In this document: positions 33,449 through 41,961 of the stretch, piece after piece
Layout of the letters: every line of letters starts with the position of its first letter
Position numbering within the stretch: the stretch's first letter is position 1
Assembly (NCBI GenBank): GCA_015062335.1
Contig: SUUU01000007.1
Span: 1-42,488, forward strand
Source of the DNA: Alphaproteobacteria bacterium
GTDB lineage: Bacteria > Pseudomonadota > Alphaproteobacteria > UBA3830
Reading direction: 5' to 3'
DNA length: 42,488 nucleotides
The notes under the pieces: generated by a model
The model's input: only the letters and a program-made list of their open reading frames with translations
Told to the model about the DNA's origin: nothing
The model's database searches: none
Program-made: the position numbers and the translations under genes

Positions 33449-34798
33449 CTATTTCCTTTTTTTATCTCTGAAAGCTATCGCTTTATCTTTCATATTAATT
33501 TGGCGACCACGAGCGACGGCCAAAGAATTTTCATCCACATCTTTTGTTATCACGCTTCCTGCTCCAATTATAGATCCATCTCGAATCGTTACAGGGGCAA
33601 CCAGAGCAGTGTTGGATCCAACAAAGACCTCTTCTCCTATTTCTGTGTGAGATTTTCTGAACCCATCATAATTACAAGTAATTGTACCTGCACCTATATT
33701 GGACTTACGTCCTACCGTACTATCTCCGATATAACTCAGATGATTTATTTTAGCCTGTTCATCAATGAAACTATTTTTAACTTCCACGAAATTACCAATC
33801 TTCGCACCTTTTCGGATTTCCGAGCCTGGACGCAACCTCGAGAAAGGGCCAATAGCAGATCTGTGAATGTCAGCTCCTTCCACTACACAAAACGGCCCTA
33901 TTTCTGCACCTGTTCGAATTCGAACATTTTCTCCAAAAACGACATACGGAAAAACTGTCACATCATTTTCGATTTCAGTATCATACGAAAAAAACACAGT
34001 TTCAGGAGCAACTAAAGTAACCCCCTTATCTAAAAACTTACGTCGCATTTTCTTCTGAAAATATTCTTCAAGATTTGCTAATTCAGCGCGTGTGTTTACT
34101 CCAGATAATTCCTCACGAGTGCCCTCGTAATATCGACAATCATATCCTGCTTCATAAGCTAATCGAACAATTTCGGTTATATAAACTTCTTTAGTGATTT
34201 GGCTTGGCTGAATGTTGCACAAAAGTGCATTTAGGACATCTCGCCTAATTAACAAACCTGCGTTACATAGGGAAAGAAATTCCTCTGAATCATTCGTATC
34301 TTTTGCCTCTACTATCCTTTTAATAGTACCTAACTTCTCCGCTCTTTCCAACTTTCCTAAATTCACTGCATCGGATGAATCGAACGCTAATACCACAACC
34401 GCGGTATTTCTATCTTGCTGAGCCAGGGAATACATTTGTTGTAAGCTGTCCTCGGATACTAAAGGAACATCTCCATACAAAACAAAAACCCATCCTAAAT
34501 CTGTTTTTGATAAGCGCTCTAATCCAAACTTAACAGTATTCCCAGTTCCTGTTGGGGTTTCCTGAAACGCTACCTTAATATCACTTCGTACTTTCGATCG
34601 AAAATCTGAATATTTGGGGTTCAACACAACTACGATATCGTCAATTCCAACTTTGCTTGCGGTATACACTACATGATCAACAAGGGGCAATCCACCTACT
34701 TTATGAAACACTTTTGGGGTAGATGATTTGAGTCTGGATCCATTTCCTGCTGCTAAAATCACCGCAGCCACAGATTGAATATCAGATTTACTCGACAT
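33449..34798 (-). CDS. glmU: Bifunctional UDP-GlcNAc pyrophosphorylase / glucosamine-1-phosphate acetyltransferase
   Basis: Acetylates glucosamine-1-phosphate and couples it to UTP. The N-terminal domain (about 1-230) shows VILAAGNGSRLKSSTPKVFH (nucleotide-binding loop), QETPTGTGNTVKFGL and VLYGDVPLV. The C-terminal left-handed beta-helix has hexad repeats and the acetyltransferase residues in VEVKNSFIDEQAKINHLSYIGD, GAGTITCNYDG and FVGSNTALVAPV. The 449 residues are normal. It is the first gene of the minus-strand run that ends at the terminator after hpf. glmM is not in the window. Confidence 0.96.
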   Translation of the reverse strand: MSSKSDIQSVAAVILAAGNGSRLKSSTPKVFHKVGGLPLVDHVVYTASKVGIDDIVVVLNPKYSDFRSKVRSDIKVAFQETPTGTGNTVKFGLERLSKTDLGWVFVLYGDVPLVSEDSLQQMYSLAQQDRNTAVVVLAFDSSDAVNLGKLERAEKLGTIKRIVEAKDTNDSEEFLSLCNAGLLIRRDVLNALLCNIQPSQITKEVYITEIVRLAYEAGYDCRYYEGTREELSGVNTRAELANLEEYFQKKMRRKFLDKGVTLVAPETVFFSYDTEIENDVTVFPYVVFGENVRIRTGAEIGPFCVVEGADIHRSAIGPFSRLRPGSEIRKGAKIGNFVEVKNSFIDEQAKINHLSYIGDSTVGRKSNIGAGTITCNYDGFRKSHTEIGEEVFVGSNTALVAPVTIRDGSIIGAGSVITKDVDENSLAVARGRQINMKDKAIAFRDKKRK

Positions 34799-34862
34799 CA
34801 GTTTTTAATCTCCGCAAAATTTACAAAACATAAACTTTTACATGCTAACATATCTTATAGCG

Positions 34863-34884
34863 GTGGTCATTATAACCACTTTTT
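34863..34884 (+). promoter_or_regulatory. Short hairpin with T run in the leader of the SPOR-like gene
   Basis: GTGGT, seven bases, ACCAC, then TTTTT, about 30 bases before the start of the downstream gene. It looks like a weak terminator or attenuator. No plus-strand gene lies upstream, so it could only act on the leader of the next gene. The 5-bp stem is short. Confidence 0.3.
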
Positions 34885-34915
34885 GCTCGAGGATATAGAT
34901 GCGGAATGAAAAATT

Positions 34916-35908
34916 ATGAATAAGATTGTCGCGATACTCGGAACTATAGTATTAATAACCTTAGGTGCGCTCTTTTTTTGTGCTGGATTTTTTACAGCAA
35001 GCACAGTTCCGTCTCAACAGCTAACTGAACAAGCAGCAACCAAAGATGAAGGACATAAACCCAAGGATGATATCATCTCCTCGGAAACCATAGAGGCTAA
35101 ACTGAAAGAAAAATCCGCATCAATTTCTCAAAAGGTTATGAAAATTTTATCTTCAAGCGTTGAAAGCTTCGATTCTAAAAAATCAACAGAAACAACAAAC
35201 GAAGTGAATCATCCGAAATTATCTACGGATGCCTTGCTAAAAGAAATTGCGTCATCACACTTTGAAAGTGACGATTGCTCCATCAGAAAAACCGAATTCA
35301 ACATCCAAAATCCACAAAGACCCCATCCTCTTAGTTTACAAGGAAAAACTATAGCCTTTATAGGTTATTTTAAAAACAATATAGCACTTCAAGTTCAAAG
35401 GACATTAATAGGCAAAGGATATAAGGTTCATGTGGAACAATCAAAAAACAGCCCCGATGAATCTTTCGTATTTTGCGGACCATTCAAAAAAGTTGCAAAC
35501 GCGACAAAATTAGTCAATTGGCTCAAACAGCACTCCTTCTCTGAGGCAAAAGTTATCAATGTGCCGGAAGAAAACTTAGATGCGTTAATGCCTCTAATTA
35601 CAGGAAGCGACGATGAACTACCTGACAATGAAGAAAAAGACATTCCCGAAGTTAGCAGAGAGCAAATGAATGCATTGCACTATCCTCAGACAGCTCCATA
35701 TCAACAAAGTATGCCAATGCCTCCTCAAAACATTGCATCACCAATGTCGCAATTATCTCCACAGCAACAACAAGCCCTATATCAACAAAGGTTAATGCAA
35801 CAGCAAATGGCACAAAGACAAATGCAGCAAATGCCTCCTCAGCAGCGAGCTATGTATCAGCAAAGATTGATGCAACAAAGTCAGGCTCAACAAGCAAATC
35901 ACAGATAG
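34916..35908 (+). CDS. Membrane-anchored SPOR-like protein with Gln/Met-rich tail
   Basis: A 330-residue protein. One N-terminal membrane helix (residues about 4-28, IVAILGTIVLITLGALFFC) is followed by a charged, serine-rich linker (30-135). Next comes a compact domain (about 142-222: KTIAFIGYFKNNIALQVQRTL, then GYKVHVEQSK, FVFCGPFKKVANATKLVNWL, EAKVINV) with the strand-helix-strand and G-PF pattern of SPOR domains, which bind denuded peptidoglycan at division septa. The last 80 residues are rich in Gln, Met and Pro with near-repeats of YQQRLMQQ. SPOR membership is inferred from the pattern. A role in division would suit MipZ, ParAB and MurJ nearby. It is monocistronic, divergent from glmU. 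Confidence 0.55.
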   Translation: MNKIVAILGTIVLITLGALFFCAGFFTASTVPSQQLTEQAATKDEGHKPKDDIISSETIEAKLKEKSASISQKVMKILSSSVESFDSKKSTETTNEVNHPKLSTDALLKEIASSHFESDDCSIRKTEFNIQNPQRPHPLSLQGKTIAFIGYFKNNIALQVQRTLIGKGYKVHVEQSKNSPDESFVFCGPFKKVANATKLVNWLKQHSFSEAKVINVPEENLDALMPLITGSDDELPDNEEKDIPEVSREQMNALHYPQTAPYQQSMPMPPQNIASPMSQLSPQQQQALYQQRLMQQQMAQRQMQQMPPQQRAMYQQRLMQQSQAQQANHR

Positions 35909-35916
35909 AGTATTTA

Positions 35917-35956
35917 TTAACGCATCATTAATTTTATCCACCAAATCTGTGGATAA
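35917..35956. other. CtrA-like site followed by two inverted DnaA boxes
   Basis: TTAA-CGCATCA-TTAA (35917-35931) is an exact TTAA-N7-TTAA. Three bases on is TTATCCACC (35934-35942, eight of nine matches to the DnaA box). TGTGGATAA (35948-35956) is a perfect TTATCCACA on the other strand. The rest of the gap to 36083 is AT-rich, with two runs of TTAAAAAA-type sequence near 36010-36030. In Caulobacter the origin combines CtrA sites with DnaA boxes. Two boxes are few for an origin, so DnaA-controlled transcription of a neighbour is the alternative. Confidence 0.4.
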
Positions 35957-36083
35957 GTCTGTGAATTAATCAGAGAAATATCTCCATCATCAGAATCCAA
36001 ATCAATTTGCTTAAAAAATAGGCATTAAAAAAATTGAGATACAAGCATGCACAAAAGATAAAAACGAAATCAATCCAAGTAAT

Positions 36084-37268
36084 TTAAATATTCAACGATG
36101 ATTTTCTGTATTCGGCTAACTTATATCTTAAAGTGCGAACTGAAATATCAAGCTCTTCCGATGTTTTGCTCTTATTTCCGTTGTTATTCCGTAATGATTT
36201 TAAAATACTCTCTTTTTCTATTTCTTTGAGGCTTTTAGCATTTGGCTGACAAGTAAAGCTTTCTGGTTCAATGATTCGAGAATCTGCCAAAACCACTGCC
36301 CTGTGTACAAAATTCTCCAACTCTCTAATATTTCCCTTCCAATAAATGTTCTCTAAATTTTGTAAGAATTTTTCAGATAAAACATTTTTTCCGCCAGAGT
36401 ATTTTTCACAAAAATATTGAGCTAACGGACGAATATCCTTCAGGCGATCATTTAATCGGGGAGAAACAATTGAAATCACATTCAACCGATAATATAAATC
36501 TTCTCTGAAGTGTCCAATTGAAACTTCATGGGCCAGATCTCTGTTTGTTGTCGCAATAATTCTAGTATCAATCTTTATACTTTCATTACTTCCTAACCTT
36601 GAAATTTCTTGTTCCTGAATTGCTCGCAACAATTTTGCCTGAATCGCCAATGGCATCTCGCCGATTTCATCTAGCAAGATAGTTCCACGATTGGCTTCTT
36701 GGAATTTGCCGATGCGTTGCTGAAAAGCACCAGAAAATGCTCCTCGTTCATAACCGAATAATTCTGACTCCAACAAAGTTTCGGGAATGGCTGCACAATT
36801 AATCGATACAAATTTTTTGTTTTTTCGACCACTATGATCATGAATAAACTTGGCTAAAATTTCTTTACCTGTTCCGGTTTCTCCGGAAATCAGTATAGTT
36901 GCATTACTTGTGGCGACCTTTAATGCTAAAGAAAAAACTTCTTCACTCTTTTCATCACAAATAATCGGCAATGATTTTTTTATTCCTAATAAATTCGGTA
37001 TAGATGAAATCTCCGAAACGCTAATAACAACTTCATTTTCGAAATTCTTTTGATATTTTGGCGCAAATGTAACCGTAACAATTGTGTTTTTAAGAGATTG
37101 CGGCAACCTTTTTACGGATGTATTTGTTACAATGATGATATCATCGTGCTCGATATTCGTTGATATCTGATTTTTAAAAAACAACATGCTGCCGTTCAAA
37201 ATGTTGGAGATTGCGACGATTTCGAACAAGTGATCCTCAAATTTTTCTCCAAATACTATAAGTCTCAT
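36084..37268 (-). CDS. flbD: FlbD-like sigma-54-dependent transcriptional activator
   Basis: A 394-residue AAA+ enhancer-binding protein. The N-terminal region (1-about 100), MRLIVFGEKFEDHLFE, starts like Caulobacter FlbD (MRLLVVGK) and is a degenerate receiver with no clear phospho-aspartate. The AAA+ domain (about 110-330) has Walker A GETGTGKE, the sigma-54 contact loop as GAFSGA (usual GAFTGA), Walker B GTILLDEIGEM, TRIIATTNRDLA and the arginine-finger region FREDLYYRLNV. The C-terminal Fis-type helix-turn-helix reads NKSKTSEELDISVRTLRYKL. It would act with the RpoN at 27708. FlbD controls flagellar genes in Caulobacter; no flagellar gene is here, so its targets may differ. I set the start at ATG 37268 by FlbD comparison. 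Confidence 0.82.
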   Translation of the reverse strand: MRLIVFGEKFEDHLFEIVAISNILNGSMLFFKNQISTNIEHDDIIIVTNTSVKRLPQSLKNTIVTVTFAPKYQKNFENEVVISVSEISSIPNLLGIKKSLPIICDEKSEEVFSLALKVATSNATILISGETGTGKEILAKFIHDHSGRKNKKFVSINCAAIPETLLESELFGYERGAFSGAFQQRIGKFQEANRGTILLDEIGEMPLAIQAKLLRAIQEQEISRLGSNESIKIDTRIIATTNRDLAHEVSIGHFREDLYYRLNVISIVSPRLNDRLKDIRPLAQYFCEKYSGGKNVLSEKFLQNLENIYWKGNIRELENFVHRAVVLADSRIIEPESFTCQPNAKSLKEIEKESILKSLRNNNGNKSKTSEELDISVRTLRYKLAEYRKSSLNI

Positions 37269-37375
37269 AACACAATCCAATAATACTAAAACGATTTTAT
37301 CGGATAAAATTTAAAGATTTGGTAAATAAGATAAAGATTGATATGATTCTAGCGTTGGTTTAGTAGGCGTTGTTT

Positions 37376-39250
37376 ATGATTAAAGTATTATCTCAGCATT
37401 TAGTTAATCAAATTGCGGCAGGAGAAGTTATAGATCGCCCTGCTTCTGTAATTAAAGAATTAGTGGAAAATGCGATAGATGCAGGAGCGACGAAAATCCA
37501 AGTCCAAATAGCAAATGCAGGAAAAAGTTTAATACAGGTCACTGATAATGGTTGCGGCATGGATAAAGATTCATTAGAATTGAGCATATTGAGCCACGCA
37601 ACGTCCAAACTCACAGATGATAATCTTTTCGAAATTCATACCTTTGGATTTCGAGGAGAAGCGTTACCTTCCATGACATCAATTGCGAGAGTATCAATAA
37701 CATCATCAACCGACAATTCCAACGAGGCTTGGAAAATCTCAATTCAGGAAAAAAATGTGGTGCAGACAACGCCTACTACCGGGAAAAAAGGAACAACAGT
37801 CGAAGTCAGAGATTTGTTTTTTGCAACACCGGCGCGACTGAAGTTTTTGAAATCCGATTCTTCAGAAAATGACGCATGCATTAAAACATTTAACAATATA
37901 GCTCTGGCTTTTCACAAAATTTCATTAAGTTTTAAAGACGGAAACAGAAAAGAAATCACTTATCAGGCAACAAACGACATAAGACAACGAATTATTGATG
38001 TGTTCGGGGAAATATTTATAGAAAATACGTTTTTCGTAGATGTATGTTATGAAAATTTGTCACTAAAAGGATTTCTCGGGGTTCCTACATTCAACAAATC
38101 TTCAAGCAATCGGCAATATTTTTTTGTTAATAATCGATTTGTTAAAGATAAAATTTTTTCGACTGCATTGAACGTTTCATATATGGGCTTAACTCCGCAC
38201 GGAAGATATCCGATAGCTGTATTATTCTTGTCTTTACCATATGAAGAGGTAGATGTGAATGCACATCCGGCCAAGACTGAAATTCGTTTCAAAGAGCCGG
38301 AAAAGATTCGTAGATTTTTAATTTCGGAGTTAAAAAAATCCCTACAGTCTTATGGATCAGCAATACCAACTAATACTATGGTTGACAAAGTTTTTGAAAA
38401 TAAATCGAATAGTGTCGAAAAAAATAATTCACCTAATTTCAACGAAAAAGTCCATAAAGCTCCGCAAGCCTTCAATGCGTTTGATTCTCATCGAGTGAAC
38501 AAAAACTTTGCTGCATCAATTTATCAACCTCACAAAGCAGGTAGTCATTTGAATGATAGTTCGCCGAGATTTACAAATTATTCAATTGAAAAGAGTAGTG
38601 ATTTAAAGTTGCCGTATAACACAAGACAACACTTGGGCCAAATTGATTTGCCAACGCATAAAGAAATAAATGAAAATCATATTTACTTGGGTAGAGCTTT
38701 GTGTCAAATAGCAAATACATACATCATTGCGTCAACCGATGACAGTTTAATTGTGGTGGATCAACACGCTGCAGCGGAAAGAATTACATTAGAAAAGCTG
38801 AAAAAGGATTCCAAGCTGGAACCACAAAGCTTATTATTGCCGGAGATGTGTCCATTTTCTCATGCCCAAATCGAGCTAATTGAAAATCATAAAGAATTGA
38901 TCAATAAATTCGGTATCATATATGAAAAATTAACTGACGACTTGATTATGGTACAGGCTTTGCCTGCGATATTGGGGGCGTGCGAAGCGAAACCGTTAAT
39001 GAATGACATAGCTGAAGAGTTGTCTTCTTTTGGAAATATTACTTCTTTGCAAGAAAAGATTAATCTTTTAATGTCAACAATATCGTGTCATGGCAGTTTG
39101 CGTGCAGGAAAAAAATTATCGATAGAAGAGATGAATGTTTTGCTACGAAGCATGGAGAGAACACCAAATATTGCGCAATGCTGCCACGGTCGGCCATCTT
39201 ATGTATTAATGAATGCTAAAATTTTAAATAAATTATTTGAAAGATCTTGA
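37376..39250 (+). CDS. mutL: DNA mismatch repair protein MutL (endonuclease type)
   Basis: The 624-residue protein has the GHKL ATPase N-terminal domain: IAAGEVIDRPASVIKELVEN (motif I), DNGCGMDK (motif II), FGFRGEALPSM (motif III), then GTTVEVRDLFFATPAR. A poor, variable linker (about 330-430) leads to the C-terminal dimerisation domain. That domain carries DQHAAAERITLE from D462, exactly DQHA-x2-E-x4-E, the metal-dependent nicking motif of MutL proteins in bacteria without MutH. CHGSLRAG and CCHGRPSY, further endonuclease-site segments, are also present. I chose ATG 37376; a TTG two codons earlier is in frame. It is divergent from flbD. Confidence 0.95.
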   Translation: MIKVLSQHLVNQIAAGEVIDRPASVIKELVENAIDAGATKIQVQIANAGKSLIQVTDNGCGMDKDSLELSILSHATSKLTDDNLFEIHTFGFRGEALPSMTSIARVSITSSTDNSNEAWKISIQEKNVVQTTPTTGKKGTTVEVRDLFFATPARLKFLKSDSSENDACIKTFNNIALAFHKISLSFKDGNRKEITYQATNDIRQRIIDVFGEIFIENTFFVDVCYENLSLKGFLGVPTFNKSSSNRQYFFVNNRFVKDKIFSTALNVSYMGLTPHGRYPIAVLFLSLPYEEVDVNAHPAKTEIRFKEPEKIRRFLISELKKSLQSYGSAIPTNTMVDKVFENKSNSVEKNNSPNFNEKVHKAPQAFNAFDSHRVNKNFAASIYQPHKAGSHLNDSSPRFTNYSIEKSSDLKLPYNTRQHLGQIDLPTHKEINENHIYLGRALCQIANTYIIASTDDSLIVVDQHAAAERITLEKLKKDSKLEPQSLLLPEMCPFSHAQIELIENHKELINKFGIIYEKLTDDLIMVQALPAILGACEAKPLMNDIAEELSSFGNITSLQEKINLLMSTISCHGSLRAGKKLSIEEMNVLLRSMERTPNIAQCCHGRPSYVLMNAKILNKLFERS

Positions 39251-39299
39251 TAAATCGTAAAAGCAACATTATATATAAAGTCCAATAGGATAACAGATA

Positions 39300-40004
39300 A
39301 TGATTAACAGAATTCGATTACAGCCGCTGGTGTCACTTTGTGATCAAATTGTTTTTGGATATGAAGCCTTGTACAACAAAGGACAGCAAAAATTTTTTCC
39401 AAGTGCTTTGGATGTCATTCAATGTGTTTTTAAGCACGGGAAAACGCGTAGTAATTTTCAACTCTATGCAAATTTAACATCTCAAGATGTTGTCAGTCAC
39501 GAATTTGCTCGTGCGTTAATAGATACCATACACGGATTAAATATTTCCCCTCACAATATTGTTCTGGAAATTAGCGAAGAAACTAATCCAGATGTAATGC
39601 AAAAATCAATTGATGTTTTACAATTTCTCCGAAAAGCAGGGGTCAAAATAGCTTTAGATGATTTTGGAGTGCAGTATTCTTCGTTGGCTTACTTTCATGA
39701 TTTACCGGTAGATATCGTAAAAATTGACCAGCGTTTTGTTCAATCGGCTCCTGTCAACAATAAAGCAAAATCAATATTAAAATTTGCTGCAAATTTATCT
39801 CATGAATTTGGATGCAAAGTTGTTGCAGAAGGAATTGAGACAGAAACTCAATTGCAGTGCGCGTTAGAAGCAAAAATCGACATAGGGCAAGGATTTCTTT
39901 TTTCTCCTGTACGTAAAACAAAAGTCACCTCTCCATTTGCCAATCTGTGTGAATTTATTGCAGGAGCAATCAGAACGCCCTCTGCAGTAAGTTATTGCAT
40001 ATAG
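39300..40004 (+). CDS. Stand-alone EAL-domain cyclic-di-GMP phosphodiesterase
   Basis: A 234-residue protein made only of an EAL domain. The conserved residues are intact: GYEALYN (the EAL motif, residues about 20-26), LYANLTS (metal-binding Asn), LEISEE, ALDDFGVQYSSLAYF (the DDFG-x-x-x-SSL loop), VDIVKIDQRFV (catalytic Lys region KID), VVAEGIETETQ and GQGFLFSPV. Active c-di-GMP hydrolysis is therefore expected. It has no GGDEF, sensor or membrane domain. It lies 49 bases after mutL, with 84 bases before infA. Where c-di-GMP is made cannot be seen here. Confidence 0.92.
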   Translation: MINRIRLQPLVSLCDQIVFGYEALYNKGQQKFFPSALDVIQCVFKHGKTRSNFQLYANLTSQDVVSHEFARALIDTIHGLNISPHNIVLEISEETNPDVMQKSIDVLQFLRKAGVKIALDDFGVQYSSLAYFHDLPVDIVKIDQRFVQSAPVNNKAKSILKFAANLSHEFGCKVVAEGIETETQLQCALEAKIDIGQGFLFSPVRKTKVTSPFANLCEFIAGAIRTPSAVSYCI

Positions 40005-40088
40005 GTTATAAGTTTATGTAACTTTTGTTACTCATCTTGTAAAAAAGCATTTATTGCTATAGCATATACCGTATTTTGAGGGGATTTT

Positions 40089-40307
40089 ATGGCAAAAGAG
40101 GATTTAATAGAGTTTTCCGGAGAAGTAATAGAAGTGTTGCCTAACGCAATGTTTCGAGTAAAACTGGAAAACGATCATGTGATTTTAGCACACACTTCAG
40201 GAAGGATGAAAAAAAACAGAATTCGTGTCCTTGCCGGAGATAAAGTCAATGTCGAAATGACTACATATGATTTTACCAAGGGTCGCATTACTTTCAGATC
40301 GAAGTAA
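40089..40307 (+). CDS. infA: Translation initiation factor IF-1
   Basis: A 72-residue single S1/OB-fold protein: [19 protein letters not shown], then [34 protein letters not shown] and a C-terminal [14 protein letters not shown]. This is a near-standard bacterial IF-1. It binds the A site of the 30S subunit during initiation. GAGGGGATTTT precedes the start. It is followed after 53 bases by the ferritin gene. Confidence 0.97.
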   Translation: MAKEDLIEFSGEVIEVLPNAMFRVKLENDHVILAHTSGRMKKNRIRVLAGDKVNVEMTTYDFTKGRITFRSK

Positions 40308-40360
40308 TATTCTTTTAACTTTTTGTTGAGATAATTGTATCAAAACAGAAGGAGAATCAG

Positions 40361-40870
40361 ATGGCTGTTGTCATTGGGAAAAGGGCTCATGAAGCTCTAA
40401 GCAAGTGTTTGACGGAGGAGTTTTGTGTGGCTTATGCTTATCTTTCGATGTCCTGTGTTTTTCGTGATATGGGATTACGAGGATGTGCGGATTGGTGTTT
40501 GAATCGTTATGAAGCTGTTCGTCAGGTTGGTTTGAAGATAATGCACCATTTGGAAGATAGGGGGGCAAAATTTAAATTAGCGGCGATTCCAGTTTTAAGA
40601 CAGGATTGGAGAGCGCCACTGCATATATTCGAAGAAGCTCAACGTCAAGAACAAAAATTATACGGATTAATTGCGACATCTTACGAATCTGCATTGGTAG
40701 ACAAGGATTATGTTTCTCAAGAATTTTTGTTATCTTTCATCAATAATCAAGGAAAAGTTGACTCTGAAATTTCGTTTTTGATTAATAGACTAAAAAGAAT
40801 GCAGTCTTCGGATTTAGGTATATTTAAATTCGATGATGAATTAGAGAGTTTGAAGCAAAGTAGTGTCTAA
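40361..40870 (+). CDS. Ferritin-like protein with degenerate ferroxidase centre
   Basis: A 169-residue four-helix-bundle protein that aligns without gaps to E. coli FtnA from its position 14 to 65. E17 (TEEFCV), Y24 and G38 equivalents are present, and so is E94 (QRQEQKLYG) and Q127 (FINNQG). But the iron ligands E50 and H53 both fall on valine (YEAVRQVGL), and E130 also falls on valine. Site A of the di-iron centre and part of site B should therefore not form. AGGAG precedes the start. The protein may bind iron poorly, store it via another route, or have another role. The C-terminal E helix is partly conserved (DDELESLK). Its stop overlaps the fni start by 8 bases. Alignment is from memory. 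Confidence 0.75.
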   Translation: MAVVIGKRAHEALSKCLTEEFCVAYAYLSMSCVFRDMGLRGCADWCLNRYEAVRQVGLKIMHHLEDRGAKFKLAAIPVLRQDWRAPLHIFEEAQRQEQKLYGLIATSYESALVDKDYVSQEFLLSFINNQGKVDSEISFLINRLKRMQSSDLGIFKFDDELESLKQSSV

Positions 40871-41879
40871 ATTGAAAGAGAGAAAAATTCAACATATTGC
40901 GTTATGTCCAGATCCGGCAAATCATTCGCTTAAAAGCAACGGATTTGAACAGTATAAATTTGAACATTGCGCATTGCCTGAATTAGATTTTGATTCAATA
41001 GATACGTCTGTAAGTTTTTTGGGAAAAACCCTGAGTCTACCTTTGATCATCTCTTCTCTAACTGGAGGATGTACAGAGGGGCAAGAAATTAACCGCAAGC
41101 TGGCTAAAGCTGCGCAGAGATACAAAATAGGATTTGCTGTAGGTAGTCAACGCGCTGCAATTGTCGATCGATCTTGCCAAAATACGTTTAATGTTCGAAA
41201 ATTTGCGCCAGATATTTTGCTTTTTGCAAACCTTGGAGCGATTCAGCTAAACTACGGATTCGCCATTGATGAATGTCAACGCGCTGTAGATATGATTGAA
41301 GCAGACGCTCTAATTCTGCATTTGAATCCATTACAAGAGATATTTCAACCAGAAGGAAATAAGAACTTTTCAGGACTGTTGAAAAAAATCGAAAAAATAT
41401 GCTCAAAACTATCATCACCTGTTGTTGTAAAAGAAGTTGGATATGGAATTAATTCATTAGTTGCTGAAAAACTGTTTCAAGCCGGGGTATCGGCTGTAGA
41501 TGTTAGTGGCAGCGGTTCAGTTTCATGGAGTAATGTAGAAACTGAGAGAAATCCAAACATACAAAAACGGTCTGCCGACATTTTTAAAGATTGGGGAATC
41601 ACTACCGCTCAAGCATTAAAAGATGTGACATTGCGTTGTCCAAATTCGGCGATCATTGCTGGAGGAGGAATTAAAACGGGGGTGGATGTCGCAAAAGCCA
41701 TAGCGATGGGAGCAACACTTTGTAGTAACGCCTCCGATTTTTTGAAAGCAGCGATGATGTCCGAACAAGAAGTTGACAAACTTAGCGAGTCAATTGAATT
41801 TGAACTTAAAGCAGCCATGTTCTGCATTAGCGCCAAGAACATCGCAGAATTGAGGAGAAAGTCACTATTTGTGGGGTAA
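40863..41879 (+). CDS. fni: Isopentenyl-diphosphate delta-isomerase, type 2
   Basis: Interconverts IPP and DMAPP for isoprenoids (undecaprenyl phosphate, quinones). The 338-residue FMN-dependent TIM-barrel enzyme shows RKIQHIALCP near the start, LPLIISSLTGGC (the S-x-MTGG segment, here SLTGG), FAVGSQRAAI, LHLNPLQEIFQPEGN (with the conserved Gln/Glu), VVVKEVGYGIN, VSGSGSVSWSNVE and GGGIKTGVDVAKAIAMGA. It starts with GTG at 40863, inside the last codons of the ferritin gene, so translation is probably coupled. Type 2 Idi needs reduced FMN and NADPH. Confidence 0.93.
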   Translation: MSKLKERKIQHIALCPDPANHSLKSNGFEQYKFEHCALPELDFDSIDTSVSFLGKTLSLPLIISSLTGGCTEGQEINRKLAKAAQRYKIGFAVGSQRAAIVDRSCQNTFNVRKFAPDILLFANLGAIQLNYGFAIDECQRAVDMIEADALILHLNPLQEIFQPEGNKNFSGLLKKIEKICSKLSSPVVVKEVGYGINSLVAEKLFQAGVSAVDVSGSGSVSWSNVETERNPNIQKRSADIFKDWGITTAQALKDVTLRCPNSAIIAGGGIKTGVDVAKAIAMGATLCSNASDFLKAAMMSEQEVDKLSESIEFELKAAMFCISAKNIAELRRKSLFVG

Positions 41880-41904
41880 AACTTGATTTTAGATTACATA
41901 TCTG

Positions 41905-41932
41905 TTGACAAATATAAAATCTAGTCTAAACT
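41905..41932 (+). promoter_or_regulatory. Sigma-70-type promoter for the second outer-membrane protein
   Basis: A perfect TTGACA -35 hexamer, 16 bases, then TAAACT (four of six -10 matches), ending 29 bases before the next start codon. Position and strand fit a housekeeping promoter for that gene. Confidence 0.55.
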
Positions 41933-41961
41933 GACATCAGTTGTTGCAGAAGGTGAATGAA

